A DNA stretch of 64,000 bases from Vibrio palustris (GCF_024346995.1 NZ_AP024888.1:124001-188000); one strand, 5' to 3'. Shown: positions 44,909 to 53,636, counted from the first letter of the stretch. The notes: generated by a model not told the origin, from the letters alone. Numbers and translations are program-made.

Positions 44909-45166
44909 TCAATGTTTGGCCGTGTTTTCATCACTAAAAAGCACCACATGAGTATGATTACTCATCACTGCATAGGCAAACACTTGGATAGCGAAAACTT
45001 GAGTTAAAAACAGTAATCGTTTCTCAACCCAGCCACGTCGGTGTTCATAGTTTTGCCCTGTAACAGCATCATCACCACATAAGAAAGCGCGGCGCACACA
45101 GCGAGACACGCAGTGAGAGTAGGGCGTATCGACTAAGCTGATTTGTTGGCTTCTTGATTTAGGCAT
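44909..45166 (-). pseudogene. Y1/REP-associated-type transposase, truncated
   Basis: An 85-residue N-terminal fragment of an HUH transposase common in Vibrio and relatives: SLVDTPYSHCVSRCVRRAFLCG, NYEHRRGWVEKRLLFL and the metal-binding motif YAVMSNHTHVVL (HxH). The full protein is several times longer and carries the catalytic Tyr in the missing part. The frame ends soon after the break near 44909. Confidence 0.88.
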
Positions 45167-45322
45167 ACGCCGCTCTCTAATTATTAGGTAACGAAGTATA
45201 AAAACTATAGTATTGTGCTGTATTTTTGTACAGGTTTGTGGTGGTGATATTATGGGTATCTTGTTAGTATGGGTATCTTGTTAGTATGGGTGTCACTTTA
45301 CCCTAGTTTGAGTTGTTATTAT

Positions 45323-45447
45323 CCATACAAACAATTTAAGAGTGATTCACCACGCTTGGCATTTTCGGTTTGTGTTTAGTTATGTGATTGCGGTGTTTAA
45401 ATTGAGCTATGTGGCCGCGTGGTTCACGCCTTAATTGTGCGTTATAA
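45323..45447 (+). repeat. attC recombination site with damaged left end
   Basis: About 125 bp to the right end GTTATAA. CAATT-T-AAGAGTG pairs with CACGCCTTAATTG, with one unpaired T. The left end reads ATACAAACAA instead of TATAACAA, which may reduce its use. Confidence 0.75.
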
Positions 45448-45466
45448 AGCAAAAGGAGTTCGTACA

Positions 45467-46258
45467 TTGAAAATGGATATTTTCGTAGTTGATGCGTTTA
45501 CAGATCAGCAGTTTAAAGGGAACTCAGCGGCGGTAGTTCCTGTTTCAGATTGGCTGTCAGATGAATTAATGCAGAATATTGCAGCCGAAAATAATTTATC
45601 GGAAACAGCCTATATCAAGAATGTCGGTGAAAGGCAGTATGAGATTCGTTGGTTTTCACCATTAACCGAAATTGATTTCTGTGGTCATGCGACATTGGCA
45701 TCAGCATTTGTTCTATTTAACGAATTTGGTGTTAAAGACCAAATAGAATTTATCACACGTGAAGTGGGTAATCTAAGTGTCATTTTGAATGCCCAAAACG
45801 AAATTGAAATGACATTTCCAAACCAGAAGCCCGAGCCGGTTTCAACGTTACCTCAGCAATTATTAGATGGTTTATCTTTGAAGCCTGTACATGTTTTAAA
45901 AAACAGACAAGCCTACTTTGCTATTTACTCTAATGCTCAAGATGTTTTAGATGTTACCTACGATTCAAAATTGCTAAAGCAGCTAGCACCACTAGATGTT
46001 GTTGTAACTGCTGAATCAACCGAGTATGACTTTGTTTCTCGTTACTTCTGGCCTGCAAATGGTGGTGAAGAAGACCCTGTGACAGGTTCAATTCATTCTG
46101 GCTTAGCCCCTTATTGGGCAGAACAATTAGGCAAAGAAACCCTTATTGCTTACCAAGCTTCAAAAAGAGGTGGTTTGTTAAAATGTGCAGTATCAGGAGA
46201 GTCTATCGTGATTTCAGGAAAGGGTATCTTGTATCTTAAGGGTATAATCAACGTATAG
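45467..46258 (+). CDS. PhzF-family isomerase/epimerase-like protein
   Basis: A 263-residue protein of the PhzF/diaminopimelate-epimerase fold: MDIFVVDAFTDQQFKGNSAAVV, then NNLSETAYIK (the Glu used as general base in PhzF), WFSPLTEIDFCGHATLASAFVLF, and EEDPVTGSIHSGLAPYWAEQLG in the second half. I chose the TTG at 45467, eight bases after AGGAG; the ATG at 45473 is a close alternative. The physiological substrate of most PhzF-like proteins is unknown. It is a cassette between two attC sites. Confidence 0.9.
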   Translation: MKMDIFVVDAFTDQQFKGNSAAVVPVSDWLSDELMQNIAAENNLSETAYIKNVGERQYEIRWFSPLTEIDFCGHATLASAFVLFNEFGVKDQIEFITREVGNLSVILNAQNEIEMTFPNQKPEPVSTLPQQLLDGLSLKPVHVLKNRQAYFAIYSNAQDVLDVTYDSKLLKQLAPLDVVVTAESTEYDFVSRYFWPANGGEEDPVTGSIHSGLAPYWAEQLGKETLIAYQASKRGGLLKCAVSGESIVISGKGILYLKGIINV

Positions 46259-46269
46259 TGCAACTAGCT

Positions 46270-46396
46270 TGATAACAAGCGTTTAAGACGGATCCCCAAC
46301 GCTCGGCGGTTTCAATTCAAAGTATGCATCAGTGTTTATGACATAATGTCTTGAGTGCAGTGGTAGCGTTGCTCACCACTTAACACGGCGTTATGT
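46270..46396 (+). repeat. attC recombination site, VCR-like
   Basis: 127 bp from TGATAAC to GTTATGT. The left arm AACAAGCGTTTAAGACGG is typical of Vibrio cassettes, and the right arm ends CACTTAACACGGCGTTATG. Confidence 0.87.
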
Positions 46397-46417
46397 ACCT
46401 AAGAGGTAACTGGAATT

Positions 46418-47377
46418 ATGAGTTGTTTTGTTCGTGAGGTTAGTGAAAACTGGAGTCAGATTGGTTCTGGCGCTAGTATAAAACGTCAATCAGCTGGTGC
46501 GACGAATCATGTTTTTCGTATCCAATCCTCAGACACTTATTATCTTAGAAAATATAGTGTTCGCAATGTTGCTAAGATCAAGTTAGAACATGAGCTACTG
46601 AGAAAGCTATCGAAAAATTTGAATACTATAATTGCCCCTGTTTTGACGCGCGATCACCACTCCTTTTGTAAAATAGGTGATGAGTTTTATGCTCTATTTC
46701 CTGAAGCAAAAGGAACGTTAATCGAAAAAAGTGCTCTGTCTGAGTCTCATGCTTTTCAGCTGGGAAAAGCCCTTGCTGACCTGCATGTTCAACTCGCTTA
46801 TTTGGTTGGAAACGACTTTCCAACAATTGAGCTATCTTGGGGTAAAAGTGCTTGGGTCGATAGACTACAAAACATAGTCGCCACTATTGAAGCCAATAGT
46901 GAGATTGATACGAATAGTTCGGTGCTACGAAGAGTAAAGCAACAGCGTGATTATCTAGCTAGCTCAGAAGCTGCGCACTCATATACCCCGTTAACAAGCA
47001 GGCAATTAATCCACGGCGACTTTCATCATTTCAATGTCTTTTTTGATTCTAATTGCACAGTAAGCGACGTGATCGACTGGGATTTAGTGCAAAACATGCC
47101 TCCTGGTTATGAGTTGGCGAGAGCATGCATGTTTATGTTCGATTTGGAGCTTCATAGGTCATTAGCTTTGTTAAAAGGCTATCTGTCTGTCAAGCCTCTA
47201 TCCCGATTAGAGCTTAACGATGGAGCAAAGGCGTGGGCTGTTTACGCCGACCACCATGTGTGGGCTTTGGAGGAAGTATTTTTAAAAAATAATACAGCAG
47301 CACAGAAGTTCATACCTCAAAGGGACTTTATCCCTTTTATGGAGCAATGGTTCCAAATTGAAAGTGCCTTGTTTTGA
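46418..47377 (+). CDS. APH-type phosphotransferase (aminoglycoside/choline-kinase fold)
   Basis: A 319-residue kinase-like protein. GATNHVFRI is the nucleotide loop, YYLRKYS holds the ATP-contacting Lys, RQLIHGDFHHFNVFF is the catalytic loop (HGDxxxxN), and VIDWDLVQNMPPGYELA carries the metal-binding Asp. The best fit is the general phosphotransferase family that includes choline, homoserine and antibiotic kinases. The substrate cannot be told, so I do not call it a resistance gene. Confidence 0.87.
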   Translation: MSCFVREVSENWSQIGSGASIKRQSAGATNHVFRIQSSDTYYLRKYSVRNVAKIKLEHELLRKLSKNLNTIIAPVLTRDHHSFCKIGDEFYALFPEAKGTLIEKSALSESHAFQLGKALADLHVQLAYLVGNDFPTIELSWGKSAWVDRLQNIVATIEANSEIDTNSSVLRRVKQQRDYLASSEAAHSYTPLTSRQLIHGDFHHFNVFFDSNCTVSDVIDWDLVQNMPPGYELARACMFMFDLELHRSLALLKGYLSVKPLSRLELNDGAKAWAVYADHHVWALEEVFLKNNTAAQKFIPQRDFIPFMEQWFQIESALF

Positions 47378-47616
47378 GGCGGTACATAACTGTAGTGTAT
47401 AAGAGAGTTTGGCCAACTGCATGTAGGTTGGTCGAATGTTCCAATGCTAGAAGTAATTCGAAAAGCCAGTGTGTTCCAAAGTTCGTAACTCGCTTTTGTC
47501 CAGAGACGTGCCAGCCGAGCATCGTTAGCACGTTATTGCTCTATCCTCACATAGTACTTACATACATTTTGTCTGTCTGGTTCTCCATGAATCGACACTG
47601 ATTCACCATACCGCTC
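47378..47616. other. Possible degenerate attC and spacer
   Basis: CATAACTG at 47387-47394 could be an attC left end, and CACGTTATTG near 47528 a right end, but the inner arms do not pair clearly. No gene is apparent. Confidence 0.3.
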
Positions 47617-48006
47617 CTAAGACAGATAGCTTTTAACTGATTTCAGCATTTTTTGGAATGATGGGCATTCTAAGTGAGATGCTTGAGGGCAAGTTGCTAC
47701 ATGTTTTAGGCTATCTCGTACCACTTTGAGACGTTTAATTTGCGCATCAATCTCCAAAGTTTTTTGAGTAAGCAAAACTCGGTCAATAGCCAATTCATCG
47801 TTTTCATTAAACATCGTTGAGATTTCACTTAGTGATAATCCAGCCAAACGGCCTAGAGAGATAATACTCAGCTTATTTAGTACGTTTGGTGCGTATTGCC
47901 GTCGCAGTCCTTTTCTACCTGTAGAATGGATAAGTCCGAGTTTTTCATAATATCTCAGTGTTGAAGGATTGAATCCAGACTTACTGGACACGGTCGCAAT
48001 ATCCAT
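47617..48006 (-). CDS. MerR-family regulator, divergent from the DUF2938 gene
   Basis: A 129-residue MerR-type protein: MDIATVSSKSGFNPSTLRYYEKLGLI is the helix-turn-helix, RRQYAPNVLNKLSIISLGRLAGLSLSEI the second part, and a dimerisation helix with DRVLLTQKTLEIDAQIKRLKVVRDSLKHV follows. Three Cys (CPQASHLECPSF and nearby) lie in the tail, but not in the SoxR pattern. It faces the DUF2938 gene over a 19-base-spacer promoter that it very probably controls. Confidence 0.87.
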   Translation of the reverse strand: MDIATVSSKSGFNPSTLRYYEKLGLIHSTGRKGLRRQYAPNVLNKLSIISLGRLAGLSLSEISTMFNENDELAIDRVLLTQKTLEIDAQIKRLKVVRDSLKHVATCPQASHLECPSFQKMLKSVKSYLS

Positions 48007-48017
48007 AAAATTCCTGA

Positions 48018-48048
48018 TTGACTTAAAGTTAACTTCAAGTTGTATGAT
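48018..48048 (+). promoter_or_regulatory. MerR-type promoter with 19-base spacer upstream of the DUF2938 gene
   Basis: -35 TTGACT (48018-48023) and -10 TATGAT (48043-48048) are 19 bases apart. The spacer holds the near-perfect palindrome ACTTAAAGTTAACTTCAAGT (48021-48040), the expected MerR operator. Confidence 0.82.
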
Positions 48049-48093
48049 GCCTAGAATCTATCAACATTTAAATAAAATAAAGAGGAATATCGA

Positions 48094-48588
48094 ATGGATA
48101 CAATGGAATGACTACAAACAATTCTGATTGGTATTGGTGCGACTCTAGTTATGGACTCATGGGCTTGTTTTCAAAAACGAGTATTAAGAATTCAGCCTCT
48201 CGATTATGGGCTGGTAGCACGGTGGATAAGCTTCATTCCAAGAGGTCAGTTGATTCATCATACAATAGTGAACACGCCACCGATAAAAGGAGAAAAGCCT
48301 TTGGGCTGGGGCTTACATTATTTGATAGGTATCGTTTTGGCTTTAATTCATGTATTGCTATGGGGAGAAGTATGGCTAAACAGCCCGTCTATACTTCCAG
48401 CTCTTGTAACTGGTATCGTTACGCTGATTTTTCCTTTCTGCATCATCCAACCTTGCCTTGGTTTTGGGATCGCAGCAAGTAAAACGCCTTCGCCATGGAA
48501 AGCGAGGGGACTGAGTATATTGGTCCACAGCTTCTATGGAGTGGGTTTATTCTTGTCGACTTGGGTATTGAATTATCGTTTCTTTTGA
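48094..48588 (+). pseudogene. DUF2938 membrane protein with an in-frame stop at codon 6
   Basis: An ATG at 48094 with AGAGGA eight bases upstream reads M-D-T-M-E and then TGA (48109-48111). Reading on in the same frame gives LQTILIGIGATLVMDSWACFQKRVL, IPRGQLIHHTIVNTPP, GWGLHYLIGIVLALIHVLLWG and QPCLGFGIAASKTPSPWKAR, the full DUF2938 pattern with four membrane helices, ending at 48588. The next possible ATG start is 48151, which would lose most of the first helix. It is therefore a single nonsense mutation, a restart, or a sequence error. Function of the family is unknown. Confidence 0.8.
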
Positions 48589-48781
48589 ATTTGATTAAAT
48601 TCTATAAATAACAATGGTTTATCGACGTTATGAGTGATCAGGTAGAGCATAATTTTCGTTACCTGATGTCTGTCCCTAATCTAGTTAGAGCAAATAGTCA
48701 TAATGACTCGACGATTATTTGTTTGCCTAATAGGACGTTATCGAAAGTGTGTCAGTATTATGAGTGTCTTGTTAATTTGCT
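48589..48781. other. Spacer without a gene
   Basis: AT-rich. AAATAACAATGG at 48606 and GACGTTATGAG at 48625 are weak attC-like ends only about 30 bases apart. No gene is apparent. Confidence 0.3.
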
Positions 48782-48931
48782 CGTTTAGCTAGTTTAAATA
48801 TCTCAACTGTGCGCGTTTGTGCTAGCAGGAATTCATAAATTCTTTTAGTATCAATGAATAAGAATATCCGCAGTAGAAATAACAGGCCGTGGATAAATGT
48901 ATAAACGCGCATGCGCACTATTAAAATGTTA
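48782..48931 (+). repeat. 150-bp near-identical direct repeat, first copy
   Basis: Matches 53475-53624 at about 146 of 150 positions. It ends in GCATGCGCACTATTAAAATGTTA and lies directly in front of a cassette gene, as does the second copy. It includes no gene. GTTAGGC at its right end fits an attC right end. Confidence 0.9.
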
Positions 48932-48952
48932 GGCGCTCAAGGAGTATCGAGC

Positions 48953-49663
48953 ATGGATCAAGACCCAGGCGAAATGTTGGGCAATGCTAGAAAAGCATTT
49001 AAGGAAAAGCGTTACGTCGAGTCACTTGAAAATTATAAATTGTTCTATGATAACGCAATCGAGATTGATCGATCATACTACGGGGTTCGTCTTTCCTATT
49101 GTCTAGGCGAGTGGGCAGAGCTAGGAACGCAATATCCAGATGCGCTGACTGAACTTATAAAATTAAAAGAAAGTACGTTGTCAGATTTTGAGAAGAATCA
49201 AAGTCGTCAATCTTTCCACGAGTACTCCTGTATATGTAAAGTTTTGAACTGCGACGAAGATACATTCGATCAGTTCTTGGTAGTGCGAGAAACGAATATT
49301 GATCTTTCTCATAAGGTATTTAGATTTGTATATGAATATTGCGCCTCTAATAGAAAGTGGGATTTATGCCGTGAATATTTGGGTAATGGTTTAAAGCAGT
49401 ATAAACGCTCACTTGAAACCTTTGATCATATGATGGAGTTCGCAGCAGAGAAAGAAGGTGATCTTAGTGAATCGATCTATAAAGATGGAATAGCGGCATT
49501 TAAACGAGAGGTGTTATGGATACTCGATATGTTGGCATATATTGATGAACCTGACGAGTACAACTCTGCTATCTCGAAAATTGAAACTGATCTAAAGGAG
49601 CGTGGGCATGGACAACTGTATTCAGAAATCTGTGAAACATCGCCTAACAAACAAAGGCAGTGA
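48953..49663 (+). CDS. Unrecognised helical (TPR-like) cassette protein
   Basis: A 236-residue all-helical protein starting MDQDPGEMLGNARKAFKEKRYVESLENYKLFYDNAI, which resembles a tetratricopeptide repeat, and continuing with helical pairs rich in Tyr and Leu. No catalytic motif is visible. I chose the ATG at 48953 with AAGGAG upstream. The last codons and the stop TGA (49661-49663) lie inside the following attC site. Confidence 0.75.
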   Translation: MDQDPGEMLGNARKAFKEKRYVESLENYKLFYDNAIEIDRSYYGVRLSYCLGEWAELGTQYPDALTELIKLKESTLSDFEKNQSRQSFHEYSCICKVLNCDEDTFDQFLVVRETNIDLSHKVFRFVYEYCASNRKWDLCREYLGNGLKQYKRSLETFDHMMEFAAEKEGDLSESIYKDGIAAFKREVLWILDMLAYIDEPDEYNSAISKIETDLKERGHGQLYSEICETSPNKQRQ

Positions 49664-49700
49664 AGTCCCTGCGGGGCGGGATCTCCTTTGGGCGTTATAA
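49642..49700 (+). repeat. Short attC site overlapping the end of a gene
   Basis: 59 bp from GCCTAAC to GTTATAA. CAAAGG-C-AG pairs with CTCCTTTG, leaving an unpaired C, and TCCC/GGGA closes the loop. The preceding gene's stop codon lies within it. Confidence 0.87.
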
Positions 49701-49716
49701 ACACAGGGAGAGTGTA

Positions 49717-50466
49717 GTGGAAAAATTCGCGATATTGTCAGATATTCATAGTAATGTTTATGCGCTTGAGGCTGTCGTAGAGCATGCTAAATCTAATGGC
49801 GTCACGGCTTTCGTCAACTTAGGGGACATATTATACGGTCCGATTGCTCCACGACAGACATACGATTACTTGCAGTCGTTGAATGCAATTACTATATCTG
49901 GAAATCAAGACCGTCAGATTTACGAGGCAACTAAAGCTGAAATAGAATCTAATCCGACTATGCAATTCATCTTGAGTGATTTGGGACCACAGCCATTAGA
50001 TTGGATGAGACAATTACCATTTGATTTGCAGATCAATGAAGATATTTATGCTTGTCATGGTACACCAAATGATGACCTTGTATATTTATTGGAAAATATA
50101 AATACAGGTTCTCCAGTAGTTCGCGCAGATAGTGAAATAATCGAACTCTTAAATGGTGTATCTTCCCCTATTGTAGTCTGCGGTCATACTCATACCGCAA
50201 GATGTGTCGAGCTAACGACAGGGCAAATAGTCATCAATCCTGGAAGTGTTGGGTTACAAGCATACACAGATGACGAACCGAATGTTCACTCAATGCAGAG
50301 CTATTCCTCAGCCGCATCATATGTAATATTGCAAGGTAAACCAGATGGAAAGTGGGACATAGTTTTTCATAAGGTAATGTATGATGTTGAAAGCGCTGCA
50401 AGGGCCGCAAAAAAACAGGAACGTTATGATTGGGTTCACTTTTTGACCACTGGTAGGTGCTTATAA
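49717..50466 (+). CDS. Calcineurin-like metallophosphoesterase
   Basis: A 249-residue protein starting with GTG after AGGGAG. The metal-binding motifs are complete: ILSDIHSN (D-x-H), VNLGDILYG (GD), SGNQDRQ (GN with D replacing the usual H of GNHD), CHGTPND, and VVCGHTHTA (GHTH). This YfcE/DNA-repair-like phosphoesterase fold acts on phosphodiesters or phosphomonoesters; the substrate is unknown. Its stop is inside the next attC. Confidence 0.9.
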   Translation: MEKFAILSDIHSNVYALEAVVEHAKSNGVTAFVNLGDILYGPIAPRQTYDYLQSLNAITISGNQDRQIYEATKAEIESNPTMQFILSDLGPQPLDWMRQLPFDLQINEDIYACHGTPNDDLVYLLENINTGSPVVRADSEIIELLNGVSSPIVVCGHTHTARCVELTTGQIVINPGSVGLQAYTDDEPNVHSMQSYSSAASYVILQGKPDGKWDIVFHKVMYDVESAARAAKKQERYDWVHFLTTGRCL

Positions 50467-50560
50467 CAAACTAAGTAAGCGGGACAATAATGCGTGGGCT
50501 CCCGTCACTTCGTTCGGTATTTTAGCCCACGTATTACTGCCCCTTCTTGGGGTGTTAGCA
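50461..50560 (+). repeat. attC recombination site
   Basis: 100 bp from TTATAAC to GTTAGCA. The body forms a long stem with GTGGGCT/AGCCCAC and GGG/CCC arms. Confidence 0.8.
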
Positions 50561-50571
50561 AGGAATAACCT

Positions 50572-50858
50572 ATGTACGGTCGGCTCAAAGTATCATGAGC
50601 CCGGATTTGGGTTACGGTTTGTCTCCGGACTATCCTGAAAATTGCCATGTCTTAATTGAGGCGGAAATCGGGCCGTCTGAAAGCCATGGGGCGGACATTT
50701 TCTATTTCGAGGTAGTCACGCCTGAGGCCATCAAGTCGTTGCCTGCCCCGTCAATTAAGTTCGTTTCGGCCTGCTGCCTCCACCGGACGCCCCTGACCAT
50801 GAGGCGCTGGGCTAGGAAAAGTGCCATTAGTACTTTGGGGGGCGGTCACGAGATCTAA
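50572..50858 (+). pseudogene. Imm8-family immunity protein, frameshifted
   Basis: An ATG at 50572, seven bases after AAGGA, encodes MYGRLKVS and then TGA. One frame over the text continues SPDLGYGLSPDYPENCHVLIEAEIGPSESHGADIFYFEVVTPE, the core of Imm8-type immunity proteins, so one base has been gained or lost. After SLPAPSI the match ends. The stretch is GC-rich compared with its AT-rich surroundings, and no cognate toxin gene is nearby. Confidence 0.65.
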
Positions 50859-50860
50859 TT

Positions 50861-51754
50861 TTAATCTGAACTGAGATTAGTGAGATCCGATCTCAACTGC
50901 TCTAAAAATGCTTTTACTTTTGCTAATGGGTATCTTCTGCCCGAGTACAGTGCGTATAAAACAAGGTCTTCCGGTTTGCTGTCAAGATCAATCATAGTAA
51001 GAGAGCCGCTGTCTATCTCTGCCTGACATGCATGGGTGGGTAAAATAGCAAAACCAAGTCCTTTTATGGCTGCGGCTTTGGCCATGTGACCGCTGTTAAC
51101 CTTGTAGCTGGATTGCACCTGAATGGTTTGCTCTTCTTTAAATCGCCAAGGCATGCCTTGTAGTACAGACAGACTTGTAATACAGGGGGATTTGCTCAGC
51201 TCACCTAACGAGCGTGGCAATGGATGACGCTCGAGAAGTTGCGGTGAAGCGACCACGCAACTCGGCCAACGTAGCAGTTCTCTGGCGATCCAGCCTGAAT
51301 CTTCCAATGACCCCCGGCCAAATTGTAAAACGACATCAAATCCTTCAAGCAAGCCTTCAGTCGGGTTTAATTGGGTATCACAGCTTAGTTGTATTTGCGG
51401 GTTTCGGAGGCAAAAGTCTGTGACTATTTCGGCCAGGAAGGGGAGATCAGGCATGATGACCTTGAGGTGGCCAGCAATGGAGTCCCCATGCCGAGAAGCG
51501 TCTACCAAAGCATCATCAATTGATAATATTAATGGTGTAATGCGCTGATAAAGTTGAGAGCCAGCAGTTGTTGGCTTCATTTTACGTGTCGTTCGTTCAA
51601 GTAATCGCAAACTGAGCTGCTTCTCCAATAGTGCAACATGCCGACTCACATTGGACGTTGGTGTTTGCAGTTTCTCTGCCGCTAGTTTAAAGCTTAGTTT
51701 CTCGTAAACAGTTTGAAAGCTAAGCAACCACTGAAGTTCTATATTCTCAATCAT
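50861..51754 (-). CDS. LysR-family regulator, divergent from an FAD monooxygenase
   Basis: A 297-residue LysR protein: MIENIELQWLLSFQTVYEKLSFKLAAEKLQTPTSNVSRHVALLEKQLSLRLLERTTRKM, with an effector domain showing HLKVIMPDLPFLAEIV and FGRGSLEDSGWIARELLRWP. This subgroup is often found beside oxidoreductase or aromatic-compound genes. The 104-base gap to the divergent monooxygenase gene should contain its operator. No attC adjoins the pair. Confidence 0.88.
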   Translation of the reverse strand: MIENIELQWLLSFQTVYEKLSFKLAAEKLQTPTSNVSRHVALLEKQLSLRLLERTTRKMKPTTAGSQLYQRITPLILSIDDALVDASRHGDSIAGHLKVIMPDLPFLAEIVTDFCLRNPQIQLSCDTQLNPTEGLLEGFDVVLQFGRGSLEDSGWIARELLRWPSCVVASPQLLERHPLPRSLGELSKSPCITSLSVLQGMPWRFKEEQTIQVQSSYKVNSGHMAKAAAIKGLGFAILPTHACQAEIDSGSLTMIDLDSKPEDLVLYALYSGRRYPLAKVKAFLEQLRSDLTNLSSD

Positions 51755-51858
51755 TAATTAACTCAAAAAATGGGATTAAAAAACTAATAATACCATGTTT
51801 ATCCAAAATATTGGCTTTGTAACAATCTCTACCGAGTTTTATTATTGAGGTAGAGGTG

Positions 51859-52983
51859 ATGAACAAAATAAATCGAGTTGCCATTGTCGGTGCCGGTGTA
51901 GCCGGAATGGCGTTGGCAATACTCGCCAGAAGAAAAGGTTGTTACGTACGCCTGTATGAGCGTGATAGCAAGGTTTCATCCATCGGTGCTGGTGTGACCT
52001 TGTGGCCAAATGCTATTTTTGTCTTGCAGCAGATGGGATTGGAACAAGAGATAAAGCGTCTTGGTGGTAGCCCCCGTTTGATGCGGCAATTCGATCGACA
52101 TGGTGCTCAGAAAAGTGAATTTGATATTGATGAAGTCAATTTGTTGTGCGGTTTTCCCAGCGTAACGGTACTACGTTGTGATCTTATGAGCCTACTGTCT
52201 GAAGCATTAGATAATTTGGGTGGGGAAATACATTTTGACCACTCAATAACCCCACCAGATATTCATACATTGCAGCAGGACTTTGATTTGGTGGTAGGGG
52301 CTGATGGGCGAATGAACTCAGCGGTACGCCACACTTTATTCGCAGATAAAGTGTATCCACAGTATCAGGGGTTTATAAATATACTTGGTATAAGTCAACT
52401 GGAGGACGACATAATTGATAGTGTAATTCATGATTATCAGGGTCAAGGTGAGCGCTTTGGTATTGTTCCAATAAAAAAGGGGCTTTGCTTTTGGGCTGGG
52501 GCATGGAGCACTAAGATTGATAAAACGCGTCCTGTATCTGATTGGTATGCAGAGATGAATCAACGGTTCATGCGTTGGCCGGAGCCGGTCAGAAATGTTC
52601 TGAAGTCTTATGACAAAGCATCACTTAATCGCATCTTTGTTCATGATCTTGATCCTCTGCCGTATTGGCATCAGAATAATGTTGTGATTATAGGTGATGC
52701 TGCACATGCATCTTTACCAACATCAGGGCAAGGAGCGAGTCAGGCGCTGGAAGATGCATGGCACCTTATCCAGCTTCTGGACGCTAAAAATGGAATGGGT
52801 ATAGCGAGTATTCTGAACGATTTTTATCAACAACGAATAGCAAAGACTTCAGTAGCTCAAACTGTTGGACGTCAGGCGGCTCAAAGGATTTTTGGCGAGC
52901 ATTTACAGCCTAATTCATTAGCCTCGGGGATTTCTGCAAAGCAGTTAAGCCAGCTCTGGATGCAGGGGCTGGAAATTGACTAG
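51859..52983 (+). CDS. FAD-dependent monooxygenase (salicylate/p-hydroxybenzoate hydroxylase type)
   Basis: A 374-residue group A flavoprotein monooxygenase. RVAIVGAGVAGMALA is the FAD Rossmann motif, LYERD the end of the second strand, DLVVGADGRMNSAVR the DG motif, and VVIIGDAAHASLPTSGQGASQALEDAWHL the GD motif. It probably hydroxylates an aromatic or purine-like ring with NAD(P)H and oxygen. I chose the ATG at 51859 with TGAGG eight bases upstream; a GTG one codon earlier is possible. The LysR gene next to it is the likely regulator. Confidence 0.9.
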   Translation: MNKINRVAIVGAGVAGMALAILARRKGCYVRLYERDSKVSSIGAGVTLWPNAIFVLQQMGLEQEIKRLGGSPRLMRQFDRHGAQKSEFDIDEVNLLCGFPSVTVLRCDLMSLLSEALDNLGGEIHFDHSITPPDIHTLQQDFDLVVGADGRMNSAVRHTLFADKVYPQYQGFINILGISQLEDDIIDSVIHDYQGQGERFGIVPIKKGLCFWAGAWSTKIDKTRPVSDWYAEMNQRFMRWPEPVRNVLKSYDKASLNRIFVHDLDPLPYWHQNNVVIIGDAAHASLPTSGQGASQALEDAWHLIQLLDAKNGMGIASILNDFYQQRIAKTSVAQTVGRQAAQRIFGEHLQPNSLASGISAKQLSQLWMQGLEID

Positions 52984-53474
52984 TCGGAAATTCAGCGTTT
53001 ATGTACGCTGAAAGTGCCCGAAGAACACTGGGCAGTCCAGTATAAGGCCTGGAGGTGTCTACGAAACCTGAGGCGATTCAGTCAATAATATTGACTAGTT
53101 TACTAGAAGAGAGTTACTAGTGCAGACATCTCGTAACCTTGTTACGCCGAAGTCGTTTCTTCTGGAGAACAAGTCTCTTTTTTATCACCTTTAAGGTAAA
53201 TAAAAATCTCAAGTTCTCTCTCCTTATGCCTTCCAAATGGGGGGTTAGGGAGGGGGTATGTATTTTTCTTGCTTCTATTCAAATACTTTGATCTATTAGT
53301 TTTATTCCGCTTTTGAATTTATTGAAAATAGGGGAGGATTACCGTGTTACTTTAGGCTATTACGCAACTCTCATTAGCTATGTTACACGCTACAAAACCC
53401 TCTTTCCCCTTTCTGATAACTCGTTATTTTTATATGGATATACAGTTCATTTTTCAAAAACCTGCTTTTATGCG
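52984..53474. other. Spacer of about 490 bases without a convincing gene
   Basis: A short open frame (LKVPEEHWAVQYKAWRCLRNL) near 53010-53075 may be a gene remnant, but I do not recognise it. A G-rich run (GGGGGGTTAGGGAGGGGG, 53238-53255) stands out. No attC ends were found. Confidence 0.4.
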
Positions 53475-53624
53475 CGTTTAGCCATTTTAAATATCTCAAC
53501 TGTGCGCGTTTGTGCTAGCAGGAATTCATAAATTCTTTTAGTATCAATGAATAAGAATATCCGCAGTAGAAATAACAGGCCGTGGATAAATGTGTAAACT
53601 CGCATGCGCACTATTAAAATGTTA
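53475..53624 (+). repeat. 150-bp near-identical direct repeat, second copy
   Basis: Differs from 48782-48931 at about four positions. It again lies just in front of a cassette gene, and its last bases include an ATG (53604) that opens the frame of that gene. Confidence 0.9.
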
Positions 53625-53636
53625 AATGGAATAAGT

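Noticed and set aside
46418..47377. Aminoglycoside-resistance gene
   Set aside because: Only the general phosphotransferase motifs are visible; nothing points to antibiotic substrates.
53313..53531. A 72-codon open frame upstream of the HAD phosphatase gene
   Set aside because: Its second half lies within the 150-bp direct repeat, and the other copy of the repeat does not continue the frame. No family match.
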